64,000 nucleotides of DNA from Neoceratodus forsteri (Eukaryota > Chordata > Ceratodontiformes > Ceratodontidae), in the NCBI GenBank assembly GCA_016271365.2, contig CM028132.1, positions 1,187,535,001-1,187,599,000 on the forward strand, written 5' to 3'. The position numbers and the translations under genes were made by a program. The first letter of the stretch is position 1. Each line of letters opens with the position of its first letter. Below are positions 10,876 to 21,639 of this stretch, piece after piece. The notes under the pieces were generated by a model. The model saw only the letters and a program-made list of their open reading frames with translations. It was not told the DNA's origin and did no database searches.

Positions 10876-11497
10876 TTTTTTTTTAACTTTATCTCCCCAC
10901 CTTCCTGAACTCTTTCAGGAGTGGTCTCACGGTGTCCGCCTTGATCCCGCCCACCTGAAGCTCCCTCTCGCTCCTCCAGGGATCGGACTCTCCATTCCCT
11001 CCTGACGGCCACCCAGACCCCCGGCTCAGTCTCCCCCGAGGTGGGACCGCCAGATACTCCTCCTGGCACTCTATCTATAATCCAGTCAGGTGGCTCAGAT
11101 GGAGGAGAGCAGAGGAGGAGCCCGACATTGGGCGTGGTAGGCTGGCACCCCCGGACCCTCCGTCACCTATCAGGAGGCAGGGTTTTTTTCTGGTAGCTTG
11201 TGGTACACCCTCGCCCCCCCCCCCAGGCAGAGCCCAAGCGTGCAGTGACACCAGGGGACATCTGTTGTGGCTCCATGTCCCTCAAATAGTGCCCTAGGTG
11301 GTGCAGTACCTTCGGTCTCCACTGGGGACCACTGATGCGGGCAAACCCTGGACCCCCGGGAGAGGAGAGCAGTCCTCTGGATGTTGATCCTCTCTCCCCT
11401 ACCGACCCCCAGCGGCCGGGCTCATTCGAACCAGAGTCTGACATGGCGCAAGGTGTGGCGTCCAGCGCCTCCCCCCTTCAGCGCCACGAGGCTGGCG
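10876..11497 (-). mobile_element. Retroposon family X, copy 3, with 12-bp duplication
   Basis: Flanked by perfect direct repeats AAATTTTACTTT (10864-10875 and 11498-11509). The left end is a T run (a minus-strand poly(A) tail). The right end has the family's conserved block (GAGAGGAGAGCAGTCCTCTG, then GCGCAAGGTGTGGCGTCCAG). The flanks join into DIRS copy A sequence comparable to copy B near 54210, so this insertion is later than the DIRS. Confidence 0.7.
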
Positions 11498-13060
11498 AAA
11501 TTTTACTTTCTAGGAGAGGAACAAAATGTCTCACCAAAAAACTCCAGGGCCTGGAGCAAGCAGAAACGTGGCAGATTTGCACTATGTGGGAACACAAAAA
11601 GGTCCAGCTCTGGATGACCCCATCTTGCAAAGAGGTGGTTCACCATGAATGTCAGCAGTTCCCATTAGTGACCCATCAACTGGGACCTGTTTAACCTGTC
11701 TGCCAAGACATTTTGGAGACCAGGGAGAAACATGGCAGACGTATCATACTCTAATCGCTTCCCTACACAGGGGATAGGAACGAGTGCCCTCTTGTTTGTT
11801 GATGTAATGCATCACACCGACACTGTCCATCATGATCGGCAGAGGAGCAGGGCAGAGATTATTCTGAAAGGCCTAGAGGCTATATACAGGACAGCCTGCA
11901 TTTCCAGGATATTTATGTGCAGCTCAGCCTCCACCTTGGTCCATGACCCCTGTGTCTGATAAGGGCAGAGTTGAGCCCAACAGCCAGAGCCCAAGGTATC
12001 CGTGGCGAGGATCTGTACAGGAACTGGTACAAGGAATGGACCACCCTTCAGGAGGTTGTACCGATCCAGCCACCACAACTCTCTATGAAGAGGAGACGTA
12101 ATAAGAACCATTTGGTCTAGCTCGCCCATCAACTGATCCCACTGGACCCTCAGTGTCTACTGAGGGATCCTCATATGAAGACATGCCAGTGGCACTGTAA
12201 CTATGTCCACAGCCACGAGGCCCAGGAGACACAACACTGTTCTCACAGAGACACAGTGGCTCCTGTATACCAAGTGTGCCTGAGCAACCAAAGTGTCTGC
12301 TCTGTAATGAGGCAGAAGAGCACATCCTTTGTGTGTCCAAGATCACCCCTATGTACTGCAGTCTTTGGCTAACAGTCAACATAGACTTTGGCACATTCAC
12401 TGTGATCCCCAAGTCAAACAACTGACATGTCCAAGACAAGGTGTGTGGTCTGGTGTGTTCATTGTAGTCTCTGGTTTTGTGTGTAGCAGAGCCTCCCTAG
12501 AGCTGGCCTTCAGAAGCCAGTCGTCCAGATATGGGAAAATATACAGACCTTCCCTATGAAGGGCTGCTGCAACTACTTCCAAGCATTTGGTAAAAACCCG
12601 TGGCACAGAAGACAAGCCAAAGGGCAATACTTTGAGCTGACAGTATGCACCCCCTCTGCCTGTAGGAAGGTATGTGTCCGTCATGTCTAGAGAACAGGGC
12701 CAGTCCCCTGTTTGCATAAGGGGACTAGGAACATGCAGCGATACCATTTTAAACTTTTTGTATTCAATACACAGGTTGAGATCCCAGAGATCCAACACAG
12801 GACACAAATCCCCTATCCACTTCAGGGCTAGGAGGTATCTGGAATAGAACCCTTTGTTTCTTTCCTGTGGAAGAACTGGTTCTATGGCACATTGTTGGAA
12901 TAACGACTTTACTTCTTTCTTCAGAAGGGACAAATGGCCCGGAGGATAAAAAGAAGGGTGTGGAGGAAGATCTGGAGGCATCTTAACAGCTCCAGAGCAT
13001 GCCCCCCTTGCAATTATCTCCAGAACCCACTCGTCTGTAGTGATCTCTTGCTATTGTTTG
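11498..13060 (-). pseudogene. DIRS copy A RNase H and reverse transcriptase (broken)
   Basis: The minus strand holds RT motifs in a 194-codon frame (12397-12981): PVLDLWDLNLCIEYKKF, QLKVLPFGLSSVPRVFTKCL and PYLDDWLLKAS, with the YLDD box at 12520-12531. Downstream, GITVNVPKSMLTVSQRLQYI (about 12410) is the typical DIRS RT C-terminus. RNase H remnants follow (QGSWTKVEAELHINILEMQA, about 11900). Frameshifts separate the blocks. Order matches copies B and C. Confidence 0.85.
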
Positions 13061-13084
13061 AGATGCAGGGAGATCCTGCCCCCA

Positions 13085-13095
13085 CCCACCCCACC

Positions 13096-13156
<61 letters not shown>

Positions 13157-13200
13157 TCACTCACTCACTCACTCACTCACCCACCCACCCACCCACCCCT
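13085..13200. repeat. (AC)n / (ACTC)n / (ACCC)n compound microsatellite
   Basis: CA dinucleotides (about 13098-13152), then ACTC tetranucleotides and CCAC/ACCC units, within the gag-RT interval of DIRS copy A. Confidence 0.9.
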
Positions 13201-13796
13201 GGAGTTGATATCTGAGGTTGAGGAGAGACAGAAAAAAGTCAGGCTGAACTGGGGCCAGAAGGGCCACTAGAACAGATTCCTTTGGGTGCTTTTGCATGGG
13301 CACCAGGGAGAGGGGGTCCCAGAATAGGGGTACCTCCTTTACAATGACCTTGCTGACAGTAGGCAAGACTATCTCAGGCAGCAGGTGGACGAAAGGAGCT
13401 CAGACCACAACCTCTCGTAGGAGTGGGATACAGGGACTTCACAGACCTTACAGTCATTTTTGAAATCTGAAGGCTATGTAGGGTCTTTTCAACATCATAG
13501 CCAAACAGTTTTATCCCTGTAAAGGAAGCATTCAAAAGTGCTTGTTACACATCACTGGCAAAGCCAGCAACTCTACTTCAAGAATATCTCTTTACGCAAA
13601 TACCAGAAACTGCTGTTCTGGCAGACGCATCAGATGCATCATAAGCAGAGCTCAGCAAATGTTTGCCAGCCTCTGCATCAGCAGGCAATGTTTTAATCAG
13701 GGTCATCAGGCAAAGACTGAGAAGCAGTACAAGCAGCATTGCAGAGGCTGTTCTGATATCTGATCATGTGGGCCTGGTAGTTTGCAATCCTAAGAC

Positions 13797-14590
13797 TTAA
13801 TGATGCAGAGGCATAAGTAAGCATTAAGCCACGACGAAGGTGGCATCTAATGCTGGATTAATGCATGGTTGGGAGGTTGTGGCCCAAGACCCGGAGGCGG
13901 TACAACCGCCCAACCATGCATTAATCTCGATGAATACCACCGCCCCAGTAACCTTAATGCGCTTTTAATGGGCGCCTGACGCAGGAGAAGTCGCCAGGAG
14001 AGTATTTTGTCTGCTTACAACAACATTAGACAGGGAGTCGGTGTGTTGATCAAAATTTGTACTGCACTTACAAATCGTCTAAGAGAACAACATTAATATG
14101 CTGAAGCGGTCAAAACATTAGGTGGCTGTACTGAAAGAAAACAGGGCGGCTCACATGGCAGCCCAAATAATGTGGTGATGTACGCGGCTATGTCTCTGAT
14201 ACCAGCCGTTGGAGGTCTCCGGTGGACGGCGGCCTCGTCGCGGTGTGCGATGCACTGAAAAATTTACATGCTGGCTGGGTCACTTCAGTGCATACTGTGT
14301 GTGTGTTGGACTCTTATGTACTTCTCCTGTCCACGCCTGCTTCTTCTCCCCCGCCCTGCTTCTGTCTGCGCCTAGCTGGTCTCCCTCTCCCTGTGCCACA
14401 CTTGCCTCTGTGAAACTCGATCCCCGCCTGTCCCAGTGCTGCTAACCTAGCTGTCTGGCTGACGTTAGTAGTACAATTTTGAACACGGCAGGTATCGTGA
14501 ATTAATACCTGCTCCGACTTTGCACTCGTGATGCTATTTGGGCAATCGCAGGTCCCCATTCCGCCATTCCCATTATTGCCATGTTACAAG
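13797..14590. other. Unidentified insertion in DIRS copy A, with palindrome
   Basis: Copies A and B align on both sides of this segment (…CCTAAGACT and TACGTTTGCCCATCACC in A against one continuous stretch near 56420-56440 in B), so about 0.8 kb is foreign. It contains a 71-bp palindrome at 13856-13926 (TTAATGCATGGTTGGGAGGT pairing with the stretch ending CCCAACCATGCATTAA; loop GGCCCAAGACCCGGAGGCGG). No coding frame or known ends were recognised. Confidence 0.55.
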
Positions 14591-15518
14591 TACGTTTGCC
14601 CATCACCTCCAGGTTCCTAGATTCCTTATCAGGAGGCAAAGTACTCATACATCCAAGGGCTCTAGACCTAGCATGAGCAGCCATGATGACCACAGAGTCA
14701 GTTTCTGACTCGTTAGCATAATGAGGCTTAGCAGACGGTGCAGGATACTGGTTATCAGCCTTTCTAGGGACTGCAGGTAGTGAATATGTTCTGTATCAGG
14801 CAGCAAAAGTAGTATCCCCTAATGCATGATACATAAGTGGAATGATAACGGAAGGTGAGCAGGGCACCTTCAAACATTCCATGAGATTACTTTCAGTGGA
14901 ATCTTCCTCTTCCACAGCAAAGCCCATGGTAGACTGCATTTGCTGCATGATGGCTTGGAAAGATGGGTCCTCGGGAGGAGATCTTGGGGTATAAACCACA
15001 GCGAGGGCAACCCTCAAGAAAATTGTTGTCCCTCATATTTCTCATCTAAATCCTCCTCTAAGTTCATGAGGTCAGGATTATATTCCATTTCATCATCTTC
15101 AGTATGAACACAATGGGAGCCACAGAATGGACAGGAGATGCCAGAGAGCCAGGAATCTGTGGCGCACCATTAAAACTGTCGACAAGGGTTGAGTACCAGA
15201 AGACACTGTCAGCGAAATAACTGCCTGCAACTGGCAACCCCGGCAGAATGCATTGAATAATTTCAGAAAACAATGCTAGCACAGCCTGGGAATCAACAGC
15301 ACCCTACAAAATGGCCAGTACTACTTGCAACGATGGGCCTTGACCTGATGATGATGGTGTCATACCGTTAGAGCAAAGAAGAGTGTGCACAAGGATTTGT
15401 GGTGCTCAACAGAACAAAAATCACAAGGCAGTAAAAACTGTGGCACTCACACCCAAAATCACAGAGGCACCGGAGCTCTATAAAACTGATTTTATTATTA
15501 AAAGGCTACAACAAACAG

Positions 15519-15553
15519 CCTGACATGTTTCGGACAAAAATCCATTATCAAGA
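15519..15553 (-). ncRNA. Degenerate hammerhead-ribozyme-like motif (left arm)
   Basis: The minus strand reads CTTGATAATGGATTTTTGTC and then CGAAACATGTCAGG. This resembles the minimal hammerhead of Penelope-like elements (CTGATGA, short stem II, GAAA, cleavage-site GTC). The catalytic box deviates (TTGATAA instead of CTGATGA), so activity is doubtful. Confidence 0.4.
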
Positions 15554-15883
15554 GCTGAACAACAATTGATCACATGATTCTTAAATACCAACACCAATTA
15601 AATAAAGTTTAAAATGATTGGTTACCATTTAAATATCTAATTAACCTATTAATCTCATAGACATAAGACAAGGACAATAACAATATATAACATATACTAG
15701 CGCTACTTAAACTAAAGTGCTTAATTTAAAATATGCATTATAGCCAATAGTGGCAATCTACTATATCTATATCTTCGTGCAAAGAATAGCAAGTCTAATA
15801 ATGATACTGTATTTTATTTCTAAAATTACCACCCCTAGCACTGTTCCAATGCTAGGGGTGGTAATTTTAGGAATAAAATACTT

Positions 15884-15979
15884 AAGAAAGAAATTGAATG
15901 GATAATCAGACTGAGAGCTACCAAAAAAACAGGATTTATTAAAGGTCTGGAATTAAAACCATACTTGGAGGTACGTTAG
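15884..15979 (+). pseudogene. C-terminal fragment of Penelope-like protein
   Basis: One frame of 31 codons plus stop begins KKEIEWIIRLRATKKTG and ends GLELKPYLEVR. It matches the conserved end of Penelope-like proteins after the GIY-YIG endonuclease, where a W-x-x-x-L-x(n)-G-L/N-x(n)-L pattern is found. The rest of the reverse transcriptase is absent (5' truncated). The stop codon is TAG at 15977-15979. Confidence 0.7.
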
Positions 15980-16255
15980 AACTAGACTTTTGGATTCAGT
16001 ATTATTATTAGACTTGTTATTCGTTTGCATGAAGAGATGGATATAATTGATTGCCACTATTGTCTATAATGTATATTTTAAATTGCTAAGCACTTTAGTT
16101 TAAGTAGCACTACATGTTATACATTGTTATTGTCCCTGCCTTATGTCTATGAGATTAATAGGTTAATTAGAAATTTAAATGGTAACCAACCATTTTAAAC
16201 TTTATATAATTGGTGTTGGTATTTAAGAATCATGTGATCAATTGTTGGTTCAGCC

Positions 16256-16289
16256 CTTGATAAAGGATATTTGTTCGAAACACATCAGG
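16256..16289 (+). ncRNA. Degenerate hammerhead-ribozyme-like motif (right arm)
   Basis: The plus strand reads CTTGATAAAGGATATTTGTT and then CGAAACACATCAGG, the inverted-arm counterpart of 15519-15553. The box is TTGATAA and stem II pairs poorly, so this copy looks more decayed. The GAAAC element is intact. Confidence 0.35.
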
Positions 16290-17044
16290 CTGTTTGTTGT
16301 AGCCTTTTAATAATAAAATCAGTTTTATAGAGCTCCGGTGCCTCTCTTATTTTGGGTGCGAGTGCCACAGTTTTTACTGCCTGGTGTCATACCATCCATA
16401 GTAAGCATGGCAGCACCTAAGCCAAGCCCCAAGCTTGGTATCTCAACAACATCTTGGGGTGTGCTGTAGTCAATGCCGCTGGAGCAGGCACTGGCAAGGA
16501 CATACCTTTTCTCAACGACAACCCAGACTTCCCCAGTAATGCAGACTTGTCCTTTTCTCTGTGTCTGTAGTTATGGCCGGACGAGGAAGAGGCCCGTGAC
16601 AATGACCGCTCTTTGTCCTTATCCTTAGACTTCGATGGCCACTTCTCTACCGACTGTGAGGGAGCAGCAAATTTCTGCACCATTTTCTTTCTCTCCATGG
16701 CAGTCAGTGCCTCCAGCAGAAGGACATCTTCCAAAGGTTTTTAATGTGTCACCTCATAGTCTGGTTGAAACACTGGCAAATCTCACATGTCCTCACGCTG
16801 TGAGACAGGCCCAAACAGCACACACAAACTGCGTGTGTCTCCCCGTTATACATTTTATATCCACACTTACAATACCAAAATAAAGGTTCTTTTGACTTCT
16901 GAGGCATACAGAGATGACGACCAAACACTAAGAAAAATAAAACAACAAATGGCAATGGCCAAGTTGATGGCATTCCCTACAGCAGGTCTGATAAGGATGC
17001 TCGACAACAGCATGATAGGAGTTATGAGCCACTGATGTTATATA

Positions 17045-17165
17045 TAAGCACAGATGCTACAAGTAATTATGGGCGGCTCCCAGCTAGGGAAAAGTTTCAG
17101 AGTGATCCTAACGCTGGCGGCTTATAGTTCCAATGGTGTGGCCTAATGCAGGAGATAACCTCTAA
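17045..17165. repeat. Right inverted terminal repeat, DIRS copy A
   Basis: Inverted counterpart of 6262-6375 (see the matched blocks there). Copy C recombinase sequence resumes immediately after 17165, so this is the nested insertion's boundary. Confidence 0.75.
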
Positions 17166-19100
17166 GAAGATCAGTGATTCCCGAGCCAAGACTTGTAATT
17201 CCAAGTCATGCTTGCCAAGGAAATAGCAACAAGCAACGCAGTCTTCCAGGGCAAGCACTTCAAGTCACAAGAAGCCACAGACTGGAAGGGAGCTTTAGTC
17301 AGTGATTAAAGCACTTGGTTTAGGTCCCAAATTGGAACTGGTTTATGGACCACAGGGGCCACATACATGAGCCCCCTTCAGGAATCTGTGGACCACATCC
17401 AGTTGGGCCACGGTCTTGTCACCAATATTAGCATAAAAGATTGAGATGGCGGACAGGTGAACTTTTACAAAGGAACACTGGAACCCAGACTGGAACAAGG
17501 TCAGAAGGTAATCCTGTAACTACTGCACAGGACACAAGAAAGATTCCTGGGAGGCCCCCTGGCAGCATACATTAAATACTTCCACTCCAGGGAATGGGTG
17601 CACATAGTGGATGGCTTCCTGGCAGATAGGGGGACTGCCAATGGCTGAAACTCCAAAGTGAAAGGCCTTCACATCTTTGAGAGCCAGGCAGGAAGTCACC
17701 TGTAGGGAAAGTCCAGGTGCAGCAGGGTGTTGAGACAGAGGACCTGGCAGCAGAGGTAGCGAAAAGAGATCCACTACTGCCAGCTCCCACAGCAGTAGTG
17801 ACGAGATCTGCCTGGGCCACAGTGGAGCCACCAGGATCATTTTGTCTGGTTCCTACTCGAGCTTGGTCAGAATCCTCTGAATTAGAGGGAGAGGAGGAAA
17901 GGCATAGAGGATACTCTCTTTCCAGCACAGAGGTAACATGTTTTGTTAAAAAGCTCCACGCCCCAGAGACAATGAGTAAAAAAGTTTGTTTCGTAGTGTG
18001 TGGGTGCAAAAAAGTTCAGTTCTGGCCTTCCCTATATGTCAAACAGCCAGTCAGCCATGTCCTGTTGCAGCTCTCTTGTGGGGCTGGACTACAGACTAAT
18101 TGGTTGTCAGCTAAGCACTGAGGGCACTGGCCATGTGCACTGTGGTGAGGTGGACCTTGTGAGTCATGGCCCAGTCACAAACCCACATTACCTCTCAGCA
18201 CAAGGGATATAAGTGTATGCCGCCCTGTTTGTTCAGGTAGTAAACCACTCACTGAATATCTGACTGGATCAACAGGGAAAGCCCCTGAACTTCAGTGACC
18301 AGAGCCTGGAGACCACACAGAACTGCCCTCATTTCCGGCACATTCATGTGAAGGCTTTATTCCAACGAAAACCAGGACCACAGGGTATGAACAGGTGCCC
18401 TACCCCAAGCTGGAGACATCCATGGTAAGGACCACCTACGGTTGAGGCTACAAAAAAGGAATACCTCTAAGCGTGCAGTTTCAGACCTGCCACCACAGTA
18501 GAGCATCCCGTAGGGGGTAGCAGACTGAAATCAAATGGTTCAGGGACTGTAAGACCTGGGACCACTGGGACTGCTGCAACCACTGGGGAATCCTCATAAG
18601 CAGGCAAGCCAGAGGAACAATGAAAATGGAGGCCTCCTTGAGAACCAGCAGATGGAGCATGACATGAGCCAAAACTTGGTCGCTGCAACTTACCAAGGCA
18701 GCATGACCTCTCAAGGCAGAGAATGTCTTCAGGTAAAAAGGCCTTCACGTGTACCATTTCAGCACTGCCCCTATATACTGAATCACTTGGTAAGGGACTA
18801 GGACAGACATTTCCACATTCACCAGTAACCCTAAACTGTCCCATAGTTGTGTGCAGTGTATTACGTACTCCACTCAAGCTGCCAATGCTTTCTATTCTTC
18901 AGTCATCCAGATATGGAAAAACAGTTTCTCCCAAAGCAGCAACACAGCTATCACAGCATAGCACTGGGTAAAGACAAGTGGCACTGAAGCCTCCTGATGA
19001 ATCTCTAACAAGCAAAGTGTTGCAGTATAGTGATGTGGAGGATTGGTATGCCACACATGAACGGACCTCAGTATTATGATAAAACAAATGGTGTTTCCAA
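17166..19100 (-). pseudogene. DIRS copy C recombinase, RNase H and RT remnants
   Basis: Minus-strand blocks run in DIRS order. The recombinase N-terminal region (17572-18009) has HPHTTKQTFLLIVSGAWSFL. An RNase H trace lies near 18330-18440 (MNVPEMRAV against HINILEMRVV in copy B). The RT carries PYLDD at 18902-18913 and FSATCLYPVLCC upstream. Multiple frameshifts are present. The catalytic C-terminus of the recombinase is missing at the junction with copy A. Confidence 0.7.
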
Positions 19101-19580
19101 CAAATATCAGTATGTGAATCCAGTTCTTGTTTGGGAAGGGTGACCAGAGTGCAGGGTCTCCTTTTTGGTTGGCACAGTCACAATAAGGGCAGGCACCCTT
19201 GAGACTCTGCGCCCTAACGTCAAACAGTGAAGCACATACAGTTCTTTTGTTTTCATGAGTGTGTGGTACCCTGGTTATCAGATCAGGGTTCTGGCCTTGC
19301 AGGCTGAACCCATCTTTTCACTTGTGGACTAGTGGCAGATCTCTCTTGAAAGCATGGATCTTGATCGTGGACAAACAGAGAACTGTTGATTCACCAGCGA
19401 TGAGTGGTCAGACTCTTGGCGGCTCCTGTGGTTCTCAGTTGACAAAAAAGACTCAGACTGGGCAATGTTGTTTGTCTGTGACCATATTGTTGACATCTGT
19501 GGTGACTGTGACTGGCCCCCTTTCGCCATCAGCAACTTTGGCGTTGATGGTATCAGCAATGTCAGGCACTGCTGTATCCT

Positions 19581-21289
19581 CTTCTTTTTTTTTTTTAACT
19601 TAATTTTTATTGACTTATAAACTGTACATGCCAGCAAGCTTTACAATTAATGACAGCAGGAATGTAGTCACTAGTACATACAATAGTGGCAAATACATGT
19701 TAGCATCAGGATTGAGTATGACATTAACATTTGATACATCATGTGGGGTACCACCAAGAGTAATTTAAAGTTTCACTACAAAACTGTCCAGAAAATCATA
19801 AGGAGCTTAGCCATGCCATGACTGTGGATCCCCTGGATAGAAACAAGATACTAACATGTGTAAGAACCATGACCTAAACTAGTCATTATATCCACAACAA
19901 CTATTTGCAAATAGGTAGAAATTAGTGTAACTAGCCACCCTCCATACATCTTGGACTAACAGCCCTTAAGTTACTGGACCATTGTACATTAACGTTATAT
20001 TGAAACAAGATTCCTCCGTAAAATATTTTAGGCATCTATGGTAACATGCTTAAATCCCAGAGTATAAGGTATTAACTCATTTTAAGGCAATAAAGAAAAA
20101 ACATCTCCCTGGAGAGAGGGGAAGGCCACCACAACAGATATCTCATCGCCATGTAAACACACATGCTACCTCAAACAATTTCAACAGCATACAGAATGGG
20201 TGAAAAACACATTAAACTAACAATAGTGCACTTTTGCTGAGGCAAGATATTTAAACCTCCTCCTCAGACTCTTCATTTTGTTCTTCAACAGCCTTCCTTT
20301 CCCGTTGAAACTCCTGAACCATCCAGTTTACCTTTTCTTTGCCTCCGCAAGGTCGTTGTATTGGAAAGTCTCATTGCCATAAGTAATCCTTAAATCAGCT
20401 GGTGCAAAGAGTGTATGCACCACTCCGAGACCCCCGAGTTGCTGGCGAAGGTGATCGAACAGCTTTCTTCAGGCCCGAGTGGCGTAGGACCAGTCAAGGA
20501 ATATCTAAACTGTATGCTCATCCACTGCAATTGGAAAGTTTGCCCGGGCCCATGCCAGAACCAGATCCCATACCTCCAAGCCCGAGGCAACAATCATTAG
20601 GATCCGAAGTGTGTCACGGGAGCGCTGTGCACTCTAAAAAACTGATTCTGTAGACCTTCCTAATTTCTTTAGGATCAAAGGCCAGTCCCTCCAGGAGACT
20701 ATTTGATAGCCAGGATTGAACATATTGATGAGGATCTTCCCCCTCACAGCCTTCAGGTGGGCCCACCATGCAGATGTTCATGCACGTTGTGCGTTTTACA
20801 TTGTTTCGAGACGGGCTCTAAGATGAAGTTTCCACAGTCATCTTACTAAAAGCTGCCTGTGTTCGGACGGAGCGGTCTTCTGCTTCTTTGGCTGTTGACA
20901 CAGCTTCGCTTAGTTTAGTATCCTGCGATCCCATCCGCTCAAGTATCTTTTCTAGTTTTGACCCATTGCTCTCACAGCGTGAAGGACCAACTCCAATGGC
21001 AGGACCTCTCCCGCCCCATTCAAGCTAGAAGTACCAGTGAGCTCCAGTGCCATTTTGGAGGCCTGATGTTGTGGCAATGTCTGTTTTTGCCCTTGCCCCC
21101 GTTGCTCCTTTTGGATGGCCCATGATAAATTTGATATCAAACTGTACAGGTAGGCAAGCTCTTTCCAGTAATACTGTCTAGGTGATCAAATTTACACTTT
21201 GTGGAGGTTGATTAAAAGATTTAGCCCGAGTTATGCTGGAGCAGTGCTAAAAACATGTCCTGTCTCAGGCTTGGCTCTCTAGCGCTCCT
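19581..21289 (-). mobile_element. ORF1-only L1-like retrotransposon with 14-bp duplication
   Basis: Flanked by perfect direct repeats CACTGCTGTATCCT (19567-19580 and 21290-21303). The left end has a T run (19584-19596), a poly(A) tail on the minus strand. The interior carries an L1-type ORF1 (about 20250-21200), then about 650 bp of non-coding sequence, with no reverse transcriptase or endonuclease. The intact duplication and tail argue that it inserted at this length, as a half-LINE rather than a later deletion. Inserted in DIRS copy C. Confidence 0.7.
20250..21200 (-). pseudogene. L1-type ORF1 protein remnant
   Basis: Minus-strand segments include a likely coiled-coil (LERMGSQDTKLSEAVSTAKE), an RRM-like block around MNICMVGPPEGCEGEDPHQY, and a C-terminal domain with LFAPADLRITYGNETFQY. 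These sit in the order coiled coil, RRM, C-terminal domain, as in L1 ORF1. It ends EEQNEESEEEV then stop near 20250. At least one stop and some frameshifts interrupt it. L1 ORF1 proteins are RNA-binding chaperones; this copy is unlikely to be functional. Confidence 0.6.
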
Positions 21290-21339
21290 CACTGCTGTAT
21301 CCTTGTCCATTTTCTCTACACAATGCTCTAAAGCCCTAA

Positions 21340-21470
21340 GCCTGCATCACTGGTTGGCTTGGTTAAACCCCTGACAAACCACATAGTTTTGCACATCACA
21401 GAACAGGACTAGGCAATAAACTTGCAGCTCATGGGCGTCATCCCTATAAATCGGCTTTCTGCAATGACAG
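21340..21470 (-). pseudogene. DIRS copy C gag N-terminal Cys/His domain
   Basis: The minus strand reads CRKPIYRDDAHELQVYCL and then VVCQGFNQANQ. It aligns with the gag starts of copies A (CEICQCFNQTMR) and B (CEICQAFNQAMR). Several of the cysteines are lost. Its position, just inside the right terminal repeat of copy C, is where gag should begin. Confidence 0.6.
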
Positions 21471-21639
21471 TGACAAAGCAACATCTTCCTCAGCAATGGC
21501 ATACATTGGCAATCAGTCATCCCGAAGAAGAAGCAACCAGATAGAAATCAATTTTGTTGTCAAAAACACAGCAACGGGTCTCACTTTCATTCTTTCGGCA
21601 GTGGGAGAAAAAGAATTGACGGGGATGGTGCCCGGCCAA

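Larger units (their letters stand above)
15367..16381. mobile_element. Penelope-like element, inverted pair, with 12-bp duplication
   Basis: Flanked by perfect direct repeats TGGTGTCATACC (15355-15366 and 16382-16393). Two arms are inverted copies meeting near 15845: the left arm is about 15427-15845 and the right about 15846-16381. They share AGGCTACAACAAACAGCCTG, TATAAAACTGATTTTATTAT and AGAGGCACCGGAGCTC blocks. The right arm has about 140 extra bp containing the end of a Penelope-type protein. Inverted or tandem truncated copies and variable 10-15 bp duplications are usual for Penelope-like elements. It sits inside DIRS copy A gag. Confidence 0.8.
13210..16990 (-). pseudogene. DIRS copy A gag (broken, with two insertions)
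   Basis: The N-terminal domain on the minus strand (16749-16973) reads CKCGYKMYNGETHAVCVCCL and then CEICQCFNQTMR. This is a Cys/His cluster shared with copies B (58350-58465) and C (21340-21470). A basic Lys/Ser-rich segment (KSKDKDKERSLSRASSSSGH, about 16600) follows. The C-terminal part lies at about 13400-13796. An unidentified insert (about 13797-14590) and the Penelope pair (15367-16381) split it. The Cys/His cluster probably binds nucleic acid or metal (inference). Confidence 0.65.
6245..17165 (-). mobile_element. DIRS retrotransposon copy A, inserted within copy C
   Basis: Minus-strand DIRS with left inverted repeat (6262-6375), internal complementary region (6620-6721), tyrosine recombinase (about 6780-7982), RNase H/RT (11498-13060), gag (13210-16990) and right inverted repeat (17045-17165). 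The span is 10.9 kb because it has taken several insertions: L2 plus SINE (7983-10853), a family X retroposon (10876-11497), an unidentified segment (about 13797-14590) and a Penelope-like pair (15367-16381). Removing these leaves about 5.6 kb, close to copy B. All frames are broken. Confidence 0.82.
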
